The notes: a model not told the origin generated them from the sequence alone. A stretch of 64,000 bases of DNA from Bacteroidota bacterium (GCA_016711825.1 JADJSG010000006.1:186001-250000), one strand, 5' to 3'; positions 25,295 through 33,556 are shown, numbered from the stretch's first letter. Numbers and translations: made by a program.

Positions 25295-26422
25295 ATGCAA
25301 CGAATTTATTTTGACAATGCCGCTACTACCATGCTCGATTCGGAAGTATTAGCCGCTATGATGCCCTACCTCAGCACACATTATGGCAATGCCTCCTCTA
25401 TTCATAGCTATGGCCGTGAGGCACGAATGGCCATTGAAAAAGCACGCAAAAGTGTTGCATTACAATTAAATACCAAGCCTGGCGAAATTTTTTTTACCAG
25501 TTGTGGCACTGAAAGCAGCAATACAGCCATTCACACCGCTATCAGAGACCTTGGCTGTACTCATATCATCACTTCAGCTATTGAGCATCATGCCACCTTG
25601 CATACGGTACAGTATTTGGCATCGAAACAGTTATGCTCCGTTAGCTATGTAAAGTTGACTTATCAAGGACATATAGATTTAGTAGATCTAGAACATCTGC
25701 TGGAGACCACTGATAAAAAATGCCTGGTAACATTGATGCATGCAAATAATGAAATTGGCAATGTCACTGACATCGAAACGGTGGGTATGCTATGCCAAAA
25801 ACATCAGGCAATTTTTCATACAGATGCGGTGCAAACAGTCGCACATTTTCCGATAGATTTACAAAAAATAAAAGCTCATTTTTTAAGCGCCTCTGCACAT
25901 AAGTTTCATGGCCCCAAAGGAGCTGGATTGCTTTATATAAATCAAGAAGTGGTGGTAAAACCCTATATTACGGGTGGTGGTCAAGAAAGAAATATGCGTG
26001 CAGGCACTGAAAATACGGCAAATATTGTGGGTTTTGCCACTGCGCTCACATTGGCCTTAGAGCATCTTGATGAAAATAGCGTATATATACAATCTTTGAA
26101 GACCTATTTACAGAAATTGCTCACGGAAAAAATAAGTGATATTCGATTTCATGGTGACTTAGCAGAAAGCAACTTATATACGGTGTTAAATGCTGCCTTT
26201 CCGGTCAATGAAAAAACGTCTTTGTTGAGTATAAATCTCGACATTGCAGGCATCTGCGTATCGGGTGGCAGTGCTTGCACGAGTGGAGCTGTGGGTGGAA
26301 GCCATGTGATAAAGGCGGTTTACCCTCATGAAAACAGCGTCCCACTGCGGTTTTCGTTTAGTAAACATAATACTTTCGAAGAAGTAGAGCAGCTTGTCAA
26401 TAAAATATTATTGCTTTTATAA
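25295..26422 (+). CDS. Cysteine desulfurase (NifS/IscS family)
   Basis: 375-residue PLP enzyme of aminotransferase class V that removes sulfur from cysteine for Fe-S cluster and thiocofactor synthesis. Visible: MQRIYFDNAATTMLD, HYGNASSIHSYGREAR, FTSCGTESSNTAIH, HANNEIGNVTD, the PLP-Lys motif SAHKFHGPKGAGLLY (Lys near 205), GGGQERNMRAGTENT and the persulfide Cys in GGSACTSGAVGGSHV (near 327). This is a group I enzyme by the long loop around the active Cys. No iscU or suf gene is adjacent. The tRNA-Gln gene follows. Confidence 0.93.
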   Translation: MQRIYFDNAATTMLDSEVLAAMMPYLSTHYGNASSIHSYGREARMAIEKARKSVALQLNTKPGEIFFTSCGTESSNTAIHTAIRDLGCTHIITSAIEHHATLHTVQYLASKQLCSVSYVKLTYQGHIDLVDLEHLLETTDKKCLVTLMHANNEIGNVTDIETVGMLCQKHQAIFHTDAVQTVAHFPIDLQKIKAHFLSASAHKFHGPKGAGLLYINQEVVVKPYITGGGQERNMRAGTENTANIVGFATALTLALEHLDENSVYIQSLKTYLQKLLTEKISDIRFHGDLAESNLYTVLNAAFPVNEKTSLLSINLDIAGICVSGGSACTSGAVGGSHVIKAVYPHENSVPLRFSFSKHNTFEEVEQLVNKILLLL

Positions 26423-26429
26423 ATTTGTA

Positions 26430-26460
26430 TTTGTTAGTTTTCAAAACCTTCTTATATTTG
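26430..26460 (+). promoter_or_regulatory. Promoter of tRNA-Gln
   Basis: TTTG at 26430-26433, a 19-bp spacer and TATATTTG at 26453-26460. The tRNA begins 12 bases after the -7 box, consistent with a short 5' leader. Confidence 0.85.
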
Positions 26461-26471
26461 CACCCCATTAT

Positions 26472-26542
26472 TGCCTGATGGTGTAAAGGTAGCACAGCAG
26501 TTTTTGGTACTGTTAGTCTTGGTTCGAATCCAGGTCGGGTAA
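26472..26542 (+). tRNA. tRNA-Gln (anticodon UUG)
   Basis: A full cloverleaf folds by hand: acceptor TGCCTGA/TCGGGTA (with G-U pairs), D stem GTGT/GCAC, anticodon stem GCAGT/ACTGT with loop TTTTGGT (anticodon TTG), variable region, and T stem CTTGG/CCAGG with loop TTCGAAT. The CCA end is not encoded (ACA follows). Its 3' end GGGTAAC is found again at 27101 and 40218, where the island-flanking repeats begin to match closely, which suggests this tRNA locus is linked to the origin of those repeats. Confidence 0.95.
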
Positions 26543-26543
26543 C

Positions 26544-26623
26544 AAAAAATCAGAGTGAGTGTGAGCACAAAGTGCGAATGCGAACTCTGATTTTTTTCTT
26601 CGCACTCACTCTCATTCTCACTC
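26544..26623 (+). repeat. Hairpin unit copy A between tRNA-Gln and the four-helix-bundle gene
   Basis: Perfect 13-bp inverted repeat AAAAAATCAGAGT (26544-26556) / ACTCTGATTTTTT (26584-26596) with a T tract, able to terminate the tRNA transcript. A third, distal segment (26599-26623) is complementary to the 5' arm region (for example AGTGCGAA 26571-26578 with TTCGCACT 26599-26606), so two competing hairpins can form. The same three-part design is seen in copies B (27109-27189) and C (40225-40296). Confidence 0.7.
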
Positions 26624-26648
26624 TTTTTCCAAACATAACCTACCTCCC

Positions 26649-26993
26649 ATGTTTGATTTTCAAAATCTTGAAGTTTACAAAAGAGCTAAAGTCTTTCATA
26701 TCGGTTGCAAAAATCTCATTAAGACATATAAATTAGAATCCTACACAAATAATCAGTTAGGACGAGCGTCCCTAAGTATCGCTCTAAATATCGCAGAAGG
26801 CGCCGGGAAATTTTCGAGACCAGATCGAAGAAATTTCTTTATAACTGCACGTGCATCTGTATACGAATGCGTTGCAATTTTAGATATTTTGCACGATGAA
26901 AATATTATTACCGAAGAAGAATTTCATAATCACCTCATAAAAGCCGATGAACTCTCCCGTATACTTTTTACAATGATAAAAAATTTATCGTAG
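26649..26993 (+). CDS. Four-helix-bundle protein, S23/23S-rRNA-IVS family
   Basis: 114-residue helical protein of the family known as four helix bundle proteins (S23 ribosomal protein/intervening-sequence ORFs, also related to Avd). The family signature is clear: FDFQNLEVYKRAKVF at the start, NNQLGRASLSIALNIAEGAGKFSRPD in the middle and a helical end. Biochemical function is unknown; relatives are found inside 23S rRNA intervening sequences and as accessory proteins of diversity-generating retroelements, but no reverse transcriptase or variable repeat is present here. It is preceded by the hairpin unit, and two decayed paralogues flank the copper island. Confidence 0.9.
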   Translation: MFDFQNLEVYKRAKVFHIGCKNLIKTYKLESYTNNQLGRASLSIALNIAEGAGKFSRPDRRNFFITARASVYECVAILDILHDENIITEEEFHNHLIKADELSRILFTMIKNLS

Positions 26994-27081
26994 TAAGATA
27001 TCTTCACGATTATGCAAGCATCCGGAATATTATAATGGCGATTTTTAAAAAATAAGCAATTTCAAATGTTTATAAAATTGG

Positions 27082-27339
27082 TTAGGGATTTGTCCATTTA
27101 GGGTAACTAAAAATCAGCGTGAGAATGAAAGTGGAGGGCGTAGCTCGAAACCGAATTCTCACGCTGATTTTTTTACTTCATTCTCATGCTGTTTCTCATT
27201 TTGAAATCATGTTTGATTTCCAAAATCTTGAAGTATATAAAAAAGCAAAGGCTTTTCGTAAATATTGCAAGCAAATTATGAAGTTAAATTAGTTAAATCA
27301 TTTCGTAAATAATCAATTGGAACGGGCTTCATTCAGTAT
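27082..27339 (+). repeat. Left direct repeat of the copper island (unit B)
   Basis: A segment of about 258 bp that matches 40192-40448 along its length. It comprises a short upstream stretch, GGGTAAC (as at the tRNA-Gln 3' end), an 18-bp perfect inverted repeat (27109-27126 / 27155-27172) and the first part of a broken four-helix-bundle gene. The best stretches are nearly identical, including the nonsense codon shared with the right copy. The two copies are 13.1 kb apart in the same orientation. The 90 bp between the intact gene A and this repeat contain nothing recognisable. Confidence 0.8.
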
Positions 27340-27436
27340 TGTATAAAACATAGCTGAAGGTTCCGCAAAATTTTCAAAACCCTGCAGTAAAAATTATTTT
27401 ACCGCAAGGGGATCAGTTTTTGAAACTACCAATAAA
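27209..27436 (+). pseudogene. Decayed four-helix-bundle gene, copy B
   Basis: Starts with MFDFQNLEVYKKAKAF, then runs into an in-frame TAG after MKLN. The reading continues as LNHFVNNQLERASFSIV, a second stop, and NIAEGSAKFSKP, which aligns along the intact gene at 26649-26993 (LGRASLSIALNIAEGAGKFSRP). It breaks down near 27436, where the promoter of the next gene begins. It is non-functional as read. Confidence 0.8.
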
Positions 27437-27450
27437 TTTATATATATTTG
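27419..27450 (+). promoter_or_regulatory. Promoter of the HYC_CC_PP gene
   Basis: TTTG at 27419-27422, a 20-bp spacer and TATATTTG at 27443-27450. The -33 box lies inside the remnant of the four-helix-bundle pseudogene. It predicts a leader of about 10 nt before ATG 27466. Confidence 0.75.
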
Positions 27451-27465
27451 TATTTGAAAGTTATT

Positions 27466-27861
27466 ATGAAATTTTTTATTTCCATATTCCTCATGTTCTC
27501 ACATCTGTTTTCAACAGTGTGCTTTAGTATGGAAATACATGAATGCGGACAAGAGAAATCATATTCTATATATGGGGTATCGTTACACGAATCATGTCAA
27601 TGCGACCATGAAAGTGAAGACCACGACAGCGGGTGTTGCAAAGACAAAACGACAATTATAAAAGCAAAACATCAAGACAAACAAATAACCAAAACGCTAA
27701 CTGCTAAAAACACTCTTGTTGATTTCGACTTCAAGAGTCCAATTGAATTTATTTACAAGGATGTAGTTATTAAATACCCCAAATCTTATGCAGTTGGAGC
27801 AAAGCATCCACCCGACCACTCCCCACCATTGTACATTCTGTACAACGTTTTTATAGTTTGA
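27466..27861 (+). CDS. HYC_CC_PP family small secreted protein
   Basis: 131 residues beginning with a signal peptide (MKFFISIFLMFSHLFSTVCFS). The mature part has a HEC motif (in place of HYC), CQC and GCCKDK cysteine groups, and the ending PPDHSPPLYILYNVFIV, the pattern of the HYC_CC_PP family of Bacteroidota. The family is usually found beside metal transport or copper genes and is Cys/His rich, so metal binding in the periplasm is plausible but not shown. Translation upstream of 27466 would start within the promoter. It is the first gene of the island. Confidence 0.75.
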   Translation: MKFFISIFLMFSHLFSTVCFSMEIHECGQEKSYSIYGVSLHESCQCDHESEDHDSGCCKDKTTIIKAKHQDKQITKTLTAKNTLVDFDFKSPIEFIYKDVVIKYPKSYAVGAKHPPDHSPPLYILYNVFIV

Positions 27862-27990
27862 TTCTAATTTATTTGCGCTAAAAGCTAATTCTTATTGTAA
27901 TAGCTATTGGAGTTTTTACCTGTAGGTAAAACAAAATCTCATCAATTCATGGCTTTTCAAATTTTTAAAAACTATAAATAAAATAAACAA

Positions 27991-28791
27991 ATGAAAAAAA
28001 TAATTTCAATTACACTTCTTACTACCATACTGTTTCTTGCAAATATTACCAAAGCACAAACAGCACAGCAAATAAATGGGCTAGACTGCAATGGGGTTGC
28101 ACACGATTTATTTGCTGACCTCGATGCAGGTAAAGCGGTAGTCGTATTCTTTTTTATGCCGGCATGTGGCTCATGCCCACCTCCTGCAATGCAAATACAA
28201 ACAATGGCAAACAATATCATGGTACAGTATCCGGGAATGATTACAGCTTATGCAATGCCTTTCAACAATACAACAACATGTGCTACTACTTCTGCATGGG
28301 TAACTACCAATGGCTTAAATTTATATTCTCCCTATGACAGTGGTGCTGTACAAGTAGCAAATTATGGTGGGTTTGGAATGCCAACCGCTGTAGTATTAGG
28401 GGGAACAGACCATAGGGTAATGTTTGCAACACAAAGCTACTCTTCAGGTGATACTCTCATAATGCGTGACAGTATATTAGCTTTATTTGGTGCAGCACCA
28501 TTGGGAATAAACAATGATGATTTACCAGCTGGTCTGTCTTCCTTATATATCTATCCTAACCCTACAAGTAATAATACTACTATAGCTTTGGATATTACTG
28601 AAACTGCTGATGCACACATTGAAATATTAGATATGACAGGCAATCAGGTAGGCATTATTTCAAATGCCAAAAATCAAAAAGGTATTGTTCTAGTCCATTA
28701 TAATACAGAAGCATTAGCAAGTGGCACTTACATACTGAGAATAAATATCAATGATAAAACTACCTTCAGAAAACTCAATGTTAGTCATTAA
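27991..28791 (+). CDS. Thioredoxin-fold protein with T9SS sorting domain
   Basis: 266 residues: signal peptide (1-23, ending TKAQ), a thioredoxin/AhpC-like domain (about 25-165) with VVVFFFMPACGSCPPPAM, where the redox motif reads CGSC, and the cis-Pro segment FGMPTAVVLGG. From about 178 a T9SS type A domain follows (YIYPNPTSNNTTI, HIEILDMTGNQVG, SGTYILRINI). A thiol-disulfide or copper-binding role outside the cell is inferred from the CxxC and the neighbours. The end overlaps the next gene by 14 nt. It starts 130 bp after the HYC_CC_PP gene. Confidence 0.85.
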   Translation: MKKIISITLLTTILFLANITKAQTAQQINGLDCNGVAHDLFADLDAGKAVVVFFFMPACGSCPPPAMQIQTMANNIMVQYPGMITAYAMPFNNTTTCATTSAWVTTNGLNLYSPYDSGAVQVANYGGFGMPTAVVLGGTDHRVMFATQSYSSGDTLIMRDSILALFGAAPLGINNDDLPAGLSSLYIYPNPTSNNTTIALDITETADAHIEILDMTGNQVGIISNAKNQKGIVLVHYNTEALASGTYILRININDKTTFRKLNVSH

Positions 28792-29464
28792 TATTATTAA
28801 AAAACTTTTATTGGTAGTTGTGATACCCATAGCAAATACCTGTATATCGTTAGCGCAATCTTACTATCATAGTCCGAATGATACAATAATCAGCAATGCA
28901 AATTTTGATGATGTATCAGTTTATAACATTACACAGGTACATCCTTTAAATGATACTATTTTATTTAAGTATCATAAATATAGTGTGGCGATGCCCACAA
29001 GCTGGGATGCATATCTTTGTGATAATACTACCTGCCATCCAGATATGGCAGATAGTTCTAATATGTGGGCTATACCGGGCGACAATGGCTTGATGAGTTT
29101 ACATCTCAATCCACATTTTGAAGCAGGTACAGGTATTATCAGATATTTATTTTTTGATACTAACACACCTTTGCAGGTAGATACCCTTACATGGATCATT
29201 TCGGCTGGTGCTACAGATATATCAACACTTACTACTGAAAATCCATGCATTACAATAATTAATCAAACATTGTCTTTAAAAAATGTAGTCGGCAGATTTG
29301 ATAAGCTTCGTATACTTGATATGAATGGCAGGATAATATATCAAGCTGCAATTGAAAAAAATGAACATTTTACGATGCCTTATTTTCAAACTCCAGTTAT
29401 AATAGTTCAGTTAGGTGGGTACAAAATTTTATATCAACAAAAAATGAATACTTTAAACAGATAA
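28778..29464 (+). CDS. Secreted protein of unknown function with T9SS-like tail
   Basis: 228 residues from ATG 28778 (signal peptide MLVINIIKKLLLVVVIPIAN, cleavage near SLAQ); an ATG at 28751 would overlap the previous gene more and weaken the signal peptide. The middle part has beta-strand character with FKYHKYSVAMPTSWDAYLCD and CHPDMADSSNMW. The C-terminal 65 residues resemble a T9SS type A domain without the YPNP box (FDKLRILDMNGRIIYQAAI, IIVQLGGYKILYQQKM). I do not recognise a family. It is translationally coupled to the thioredoxin-like gene and ends one base before the multicopper oxidase gene. Confidence 0.7.
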   Translation: MLVINIIKKLLLVVVIPIANTCISLAQSYYHSPNDTIISNANFDDVSVYNITQVHPLNDTILFKYHKYSVAMPTSWDAYLCDNTTCHPDMADSSNMWAIPGDNGLMSLHLNPHFEAGTGIIRYLFFDTNTPLQVDTLTWIISAGATDISTLTTENPCITIINQTLSLKNVVGRFDKLRILDMNGRIIYQAAIEKNEHFTMPYFQTPVIIVQLGGYKILYQQKMNTLNR

Positions 29465-29465
29465 T

Positions 29466-31187
29466 ATGAAACGCTTACTTTCCCTTTTTCTCATTACATT
29501 TTCATTCATTGCGAATGCACAAAATTTATTAATTATACCACCTGCATTAACAGGCACTTCTTTTAACTTAAACGTGCAAAGTGGTATACAAAGTTTTTAT
29601 ACAGGGATTAATACACCAACTTATGGAATCAATGGTCCTTGGATGGCTCCTACAATTATTGTAAACAAAGGAGATAGCATTACCTTAAACGTAATCAATG
29701 GATTAAACGTAAAAACGACTATGCACTGGCATGGTTTGCATGTAGCACCTGAAAATGATGGTGGACCTCACCAGATCATACAACCATCTACATCATGGTC
29801 ACCAAGCTTTAAAATAAGAAATCAAGCAGGAACCTTCTGGTATCATCCGCATGGTGCCGGACAAACAGACCTGCAAGTTTCAAAAGGCCTTGCTGGATTT
29901 TTTATCATTCATGATGCTGATGAACTGGCGTTGAATATTCCGCAAACCTATGGTGTAGACGATATCCCATTGGTGATACAATCAAAAGAATTTGATATTT
30001 TAAAACAAATCGCAATCGCAGGCAAAATGGATACAGCCTTATTTGTGAACGGCACTTTAGACCCCTATTATAATGCCCCAGCACAAGTCATCAGATTCAG
30101 GTTACTCAACGGAAGCAGCTTACGTACATATAATTTTGGATTATCAAACAATCAAACCTTTTATCAAATAGCAACTGAAGGAGGTATTATAGATGCTTCT
30201 CTACCCCTCACACGTTTACGACTTTCACCCGGCGAAAGAGCAGAAATATTAGTAAACTTTACCGGAATGCTTGGACAGACTATTTATCTAAAAAGCTTCG
30301 CATCAGAATTACCTAATGGTATTTATGGGGCTGATACTGTAGGTTATGGTGCTGATACGATTCACGAATACCATGATAATTTTTTAAATGGGGCTGATTT
30401 TGATTTGTTGAAAATCACAGTAGTATCACCAACAGCCGGTGCAATTAATTCTATTCCTATTAACTTAATTACTTACAACCCATACAACCTTGCCAATGCA
30501 ACAAATACGAGAAGAATCGTAATGGATACAATAAGGCTTTTACCAGCTGATATACCCAACAGAGCAGAAGGTCCTTTTGGAATGAATGAAAAAACCTTTG
30601 ATATGGACAGTATCAATGAAATAGTTTATCTGAATACCACAGAAATATGGACATTAATAAACAAAACATTAGTAGCGCATCCTTTTCACATTCATGATGT
30701 TCAATTTAATATCATCGAAAAAAGCGGACTTCCTCCGTCAGCTTCTGAAACTGGCTGGAAAGATGTTGTTTTAGTGATGCCGGGTGACAGTGTAAAATTC
30801 TTAACCAAATTTGATGATTTTAGCAATGATACCGTACCATATATGTTTCATTGTCATTTATTGCACCATGAAGATGATGGCATGATGGGAAGTTTTGTGG
30901 TGATAGATAGTGCATGGGCTTTAAATATTCAGGAGATTACAAATACAAACGATTTTTCTATATATCCGAATCCGACAAATAATTTCTGGCATATAAATTC
31001 AATTACCGACAAACCTATTACAGGATATACGCTTTACAGTATAGGAGGTGAGATCATTGAAAAAAAGCAGTTTAAAAAATCTCTTTCAACATTTACAATT
31101 ATAAACACGTCTTTATCAGAAGGGCAATATATTCTGTCAATTTATCAAAAAGAAAATACTCAAAATTTTAAACTCATAAAACAATAA
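29466..31187 (+). CDS. Multicopper oxidase with T9SS sorting domain
   Basis: 573 residues: signal peptide (1-18, ending ANAQ), three cupredoxin domains and a C-terminal T9SS domain from about 490 (IYPNPTNNFWHI to end). All copper-ligand motifs are present: MHWHGLH (about 87-93), FWYHPHGAG (about 124-132), HPFHIHDVQF (about 404-413) and FHCHLLHHEDDGMM (about 460-473), whose His-Cys-His forms the T1/T3 cluster. The closest types are CueO/bilirubin oxidase-like enzymes that oxidise Cu(I) or phenols. The sorting domain implies export through T9SS rather than retention in the periplasm. It is inside a tight operon (gaps of 1 and 4 bp). Confidence 0.92.
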   Translation: MKRLLSLFLITFSFIANAQNLLIIPPALTGTSFNLNVQSGIQSFYTGINTPTYGINGPWMAPTIIVNKGDSITLNVINGLNVKTTMHWHGLHVAPENDGGPHQIIQPSTSWSPSFKIRNQAGTFWYHPHGAGQTDLQVSKGLAGFFIIHDADELALNIPQTYGVDDIPLVIQSKEFDILKQIAIAGKMDTALFVNGTLDPYYNAPAQVIRFRLLNGSSLRTYNFGLSNNQTFYQIATEGGIIDASLPLTRLRLSPGERAEILVNFTGMLGQTIYLKSFASELPNGIYGADTVGYGADTIHEYHDNFLNGADFDLLKITVVSPTAGAINSIPINLITYNPYNLANATNTRRIVMDTIRLLPADIPNRAEGPFGMNEKTFDMDSINEIVYLNTTEIWTLINKTLVAHPFHIHDVQFNIIEKSGLPPSASETGWKDVVLVMPGDSVKFLTKFDDFSNDTVPYMFHCHLLHHEDDGMMGSFVVIDSAWALNIQEITNTNDFSIYPNPTNNFWHINSITDKPITGYTLYSIGGEIIEKKQFKKSLSTFTIINTSLSEGQYILSIYQKENTQNFKLIKQ

Positions 31188-31191
31188 AATA

Positions 31192-32655
31192 ATGAAACAA
31201 TTATTAAGCTTAATCATTATTATTCAAAACAGTACAAGTGCGTTCGCACAATCAGGCATTACATGGAGCATGGGAATGAACATCGCAGCCAATTCCTACG
31301 ATAATATGCACCCAAGAATGTCTTTGAATGGTGCAGGACAACCCATGGTCGTTTGGGGGAAAATGTCTGACAAGTCAGTACAATTTACAAGATGGAATGG
31401 GGCGGCATTTACTACACCTATAAAATTGAATCCAGCTTGGATGACAGTAGCTGGGGCCAGCTGGATGGGGCCAGACATTGCATCAAAGGGAGATACAGTA
31501 TATGTGGTAGTAAAAAGAGAGCCTGAAGCAGCAGATACCAATCGGATTTTTATTTTTACATCATACAATGGAGGTGTTTCATTTAATGCCCCAGTTGAGC
31601 TGGCAGTTATTGCGGATAGTTTAACCCGATTTCCAACCATTACCACCGATGCATCGGGCAATCCAATTGTAGCTTATATGAAATTTAATTCATCATTTTT
31701 GGAATCAAGGTGGGTGGTTACAAAATCTATGAATTATGGAGCCTCATTTATGACTGACGTAAAAGCGAGCGGATACAGCGGGGTGAATGCAGAAGTTTGC
31801 GATTGCTGCCCTGGTGCAATAGTAACATCGGGCAACAAGACTGTGATGTTGTACCGCGATAATTTAAGTAACATACGTGATATATGGTGTGGTCTTTCAA
31901 CTAATAATAGTACATCATTTCCCAGTGGTTTTGCTGTGGACAATAATAACTGGATGGTTATGAGTTGCCCTTCAAGCGGACCTGATGGTGTAATTATTGG
32001 AGATACTATTTATTCAACTTTTATGAGCAGCAGTACAGGCACAAACCTTAATTATTTAAGTAAATCTTCAATCAGCAATGCTGCTGTAAATACTGTATCA
32101 AAACTTACAGGCTCTATTGCAGGCTTGAACGGACAAAATTTTCCGCGTATCGCAAACGATGGTAATGCAATGGCTATCGTATGGACACAAAATGTAAGTG
32201 GCTCTAATCAATTGCCTATTCTCTTTAATAAAGATATTACAAGCGGATTAGCTGCGAAATATGACACAGTAGATTTAGCCGATGTCACAAATGCAGATGT
32301 CGCCATGAAGAACGGTAATATATTTGTAGTATGGCAGGATGATAATTCTGGTACTGTTAAGTATCGTAAAGGTACTTATCAAGTAACACCAACTATGACT
32401 ATTGAAATTAACTCACCTCTATTTTCCATTTATCCAAATCCATCCAATGATTTTTGGCAGGTGTCCATACCAAATAATCAGTATGCACTTAGCTATACAT
32501 TGACGGATATAAATGGCAATATAGTAGGTGCTGAATTAATTACTAAGGGAAATTCATCCTTAAAAATTCCTAACACAAATCTCGCTATAGGTCAATACAT
32601 ACTTACCTTACATACACATAATACATACTACAATTACAGTATTATTAAGAAATAA
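31192..32655 (+). CDS. Beta-propeller (BNR/sialidase-like) protein with CDCCP motif and T9SS domain
   Basis: 487 residues: signal peptide (about 1-20, ending FAQ), a six-bladed propeller-like region (about 22-400) with sialidase-type strands (VSFNAPVEL, ITTDASGNPIVAYM, IANDGNAMAIVWTQN, KNGNIFVVWQDDNSG), and a T9SS type A tail (YPNPSNDFWQV). Residues near 205 read EVCDCCPGAIV, a Cys cluster unlike glycosidases; the sialidase catalytic residues are not evident. Position directly after a multicopper oxidase suggests a metal-handling rather than a carbohydrate role, but that is inference. It may be misannotated as exo-alpha-sialidase by simple searches. Confidence 0.8.
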   Translation: MKQLLSLIIIIQNSTSAFAQSGITWSMGMNIAANSYDNMHPRMSLNGAGQPMVVWGKMSDKSVQFTRWNGAAFTTPIKLNPAWMTVAGASWMGPDIASKGDTVYVVVKREPEAADTNRIFIFTSYNGGVSFNAPVELAVIADSLTRFPTITTDASGNPIVAYMKFNSSFLESRWVVTKSMNYGASFMTDVKASGYSGVNAEVCDCCPGAIVTSGNKTVMLYRDNLSNIRDIWCGLSTNNSTSFPSGFAVDNNNWMVMSCPSSGPDGVIIGDTIYSTFMSSSTGTNLNYLSKSSISNAAVNTVSKLTGSIAGLNGQNFPRIANDGNAMAIVWTQNVSGSNQLPILFNKDITSGLAAKYDTVDLADVTNADVAMKNGNIFVVWQDDNSGTVKYRKGTYQVTPTMTIEINSPLFSIYPNPSNDFWQVSIPNNQYALSYTLTDINGNIVGAELITKGNSSLKIPNTNLAIGQYILTLHTHNTYYNYSIIKK

Positions 32656-32687
32656 ACAAACAATGACTTTTCAAAAACAACTCTAAA

Positions 32688-33554
32688 ATGATAAACAAAA
32701 TAGCACTTTTCGTAACCTCTTTGATGTTCACAACATTCATTTCTAAAGCACAAATTCCTAATGCCGGCTTTGAAAACTGGGATAATATGGGTGCATATGC
32801 TAATCCCACAGGTTGGGGTACAATGAATAATACTACAGCATTGGCAAATGTGTATACTGCTGAAAAGGCGACACCCGGTAACCCCGGAGCCTCCTATTTA
32901 AAACTTACTTCTAAAACTACACCATTAGGAGTTGCAAATGGCATCGCAGTTAGCGGCAAATTAGATTCTCTAACTATGCAACCAATTTCAGGGTTTGCTT
33001 ATGCAGCACGTCCCGCAAGTTTAGACGGCGCATGGCAACATATGATTTTCGGAAATAGCCAAGGGGGTATTTCTGTAACACTAACAAAATGGAATGCGGG
33101 TACCAATATGAGAGATATAATTGGAATAGGCTCAGTTACATTAACTGGGATGGCTATGAGTTGGGCAAATTTCTCCATACCTATCACTTATTCATTGCCC
33201 GGGATGCCCGACAGTTGTATAATATTTATGAAGGCAAGTGGCGCAACACCAAATGATCAGGATTATTTATGGGTAGATAATCTGACTTTTAAAATAAACC
33301 CCACTGGTATAAATGATATTGATGCATCTGCAATTAATATTTATCCAAATCCTGTGAACGAAAGACTAAATATCAAAAGCTCAATTGATGTAAATGAAAT
33401 ATGCATAACTGATGCAACTGGCAGAATGGTGTTATGTATGAAAGAAGAAAAATTAATTACAGTTGATGTAAGTAAGTTATCAACTGGCAATTACAATTAT
33501 AAATTATTTTCAAAGAATAAAGAAGTACTGAATGCAAAGTTTGTAAAAGAATAA
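32688..33554 (+). CDS. PCMD-like secreted beta-sandwich protein with T9SS domain
   Basis: 288 residues: signal peptide (about 1-21, ending SKAQ), then IPNAGFENWDNMGAYANPTGWGTMN, which resembles the start of PCMD (putative carbohydrate metabolism domain) proteins of Bacteroidota, with a jelly-roll-like middle ending in DYLWVDNLTF, and a T9SS tail (IYPNPVNERLNI, CITDATGRMVL, STGNYNYKLFS). No catalytic residue is identifiable. It is the fourth gene in the operon with a complete T9SS sorting domain and lies 2 bp upstream of the HMA lipoprotein gene. Confidence 0.75.
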   Translation: MINKIALFVTSLMFTTFISKAQIPNAGFENWDNMGAYANPTGWGTMNNTTALANVYTAEKATPGNPGASYLKLTSKTTPLGVANGIAVSGKLDSLTMQPISGFAYAARPASLDGAWQHMIFGNSQGGISVTLTKWNAGTNMRDIIGIGSVTLTGMAMSWANFSIPITYSLPGMPDSCIIFMKASGATPNDQDYLWVDNLTFKINPTGINDIDASAINIYPNPVNERLNIKSSIDVNEICITDATGRMVLCMKEEKLITVDVSKLSTGNYNYKLFSKNKEVLNAKFVKE

Positions 33555-33556
33555 AC

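Noticed and set aside
26544..26596. Possible CRISPR-like or simple terminator reading of the hairpin
   Set aside because: There are no spaced identical repeats. A plain tRNA terminator does not explain the same structure at 27.1 and 40.2 kb with four-helix-bundle remnants, although termination may still be one of its functions.
26649..26993. Diversity-generating retroelement accessory (Avd) interpretation
   Set aside because: The protein family fits, but no reverse transcriptase, template or variable repeat is present in the window.
27001..27080. Search for an integrase or transposase in or beside the island
   Set aside because: No recombinase-like frame was found between 26.4 and 40.8 kb on either strand.
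31192..32655. Sialidase annotation of the propeller protein
   Set aside because: The fold is similar, but the catalytic Arg triad and Asp/Tyr nucleophile pattern are not evident and the context is copper handling.
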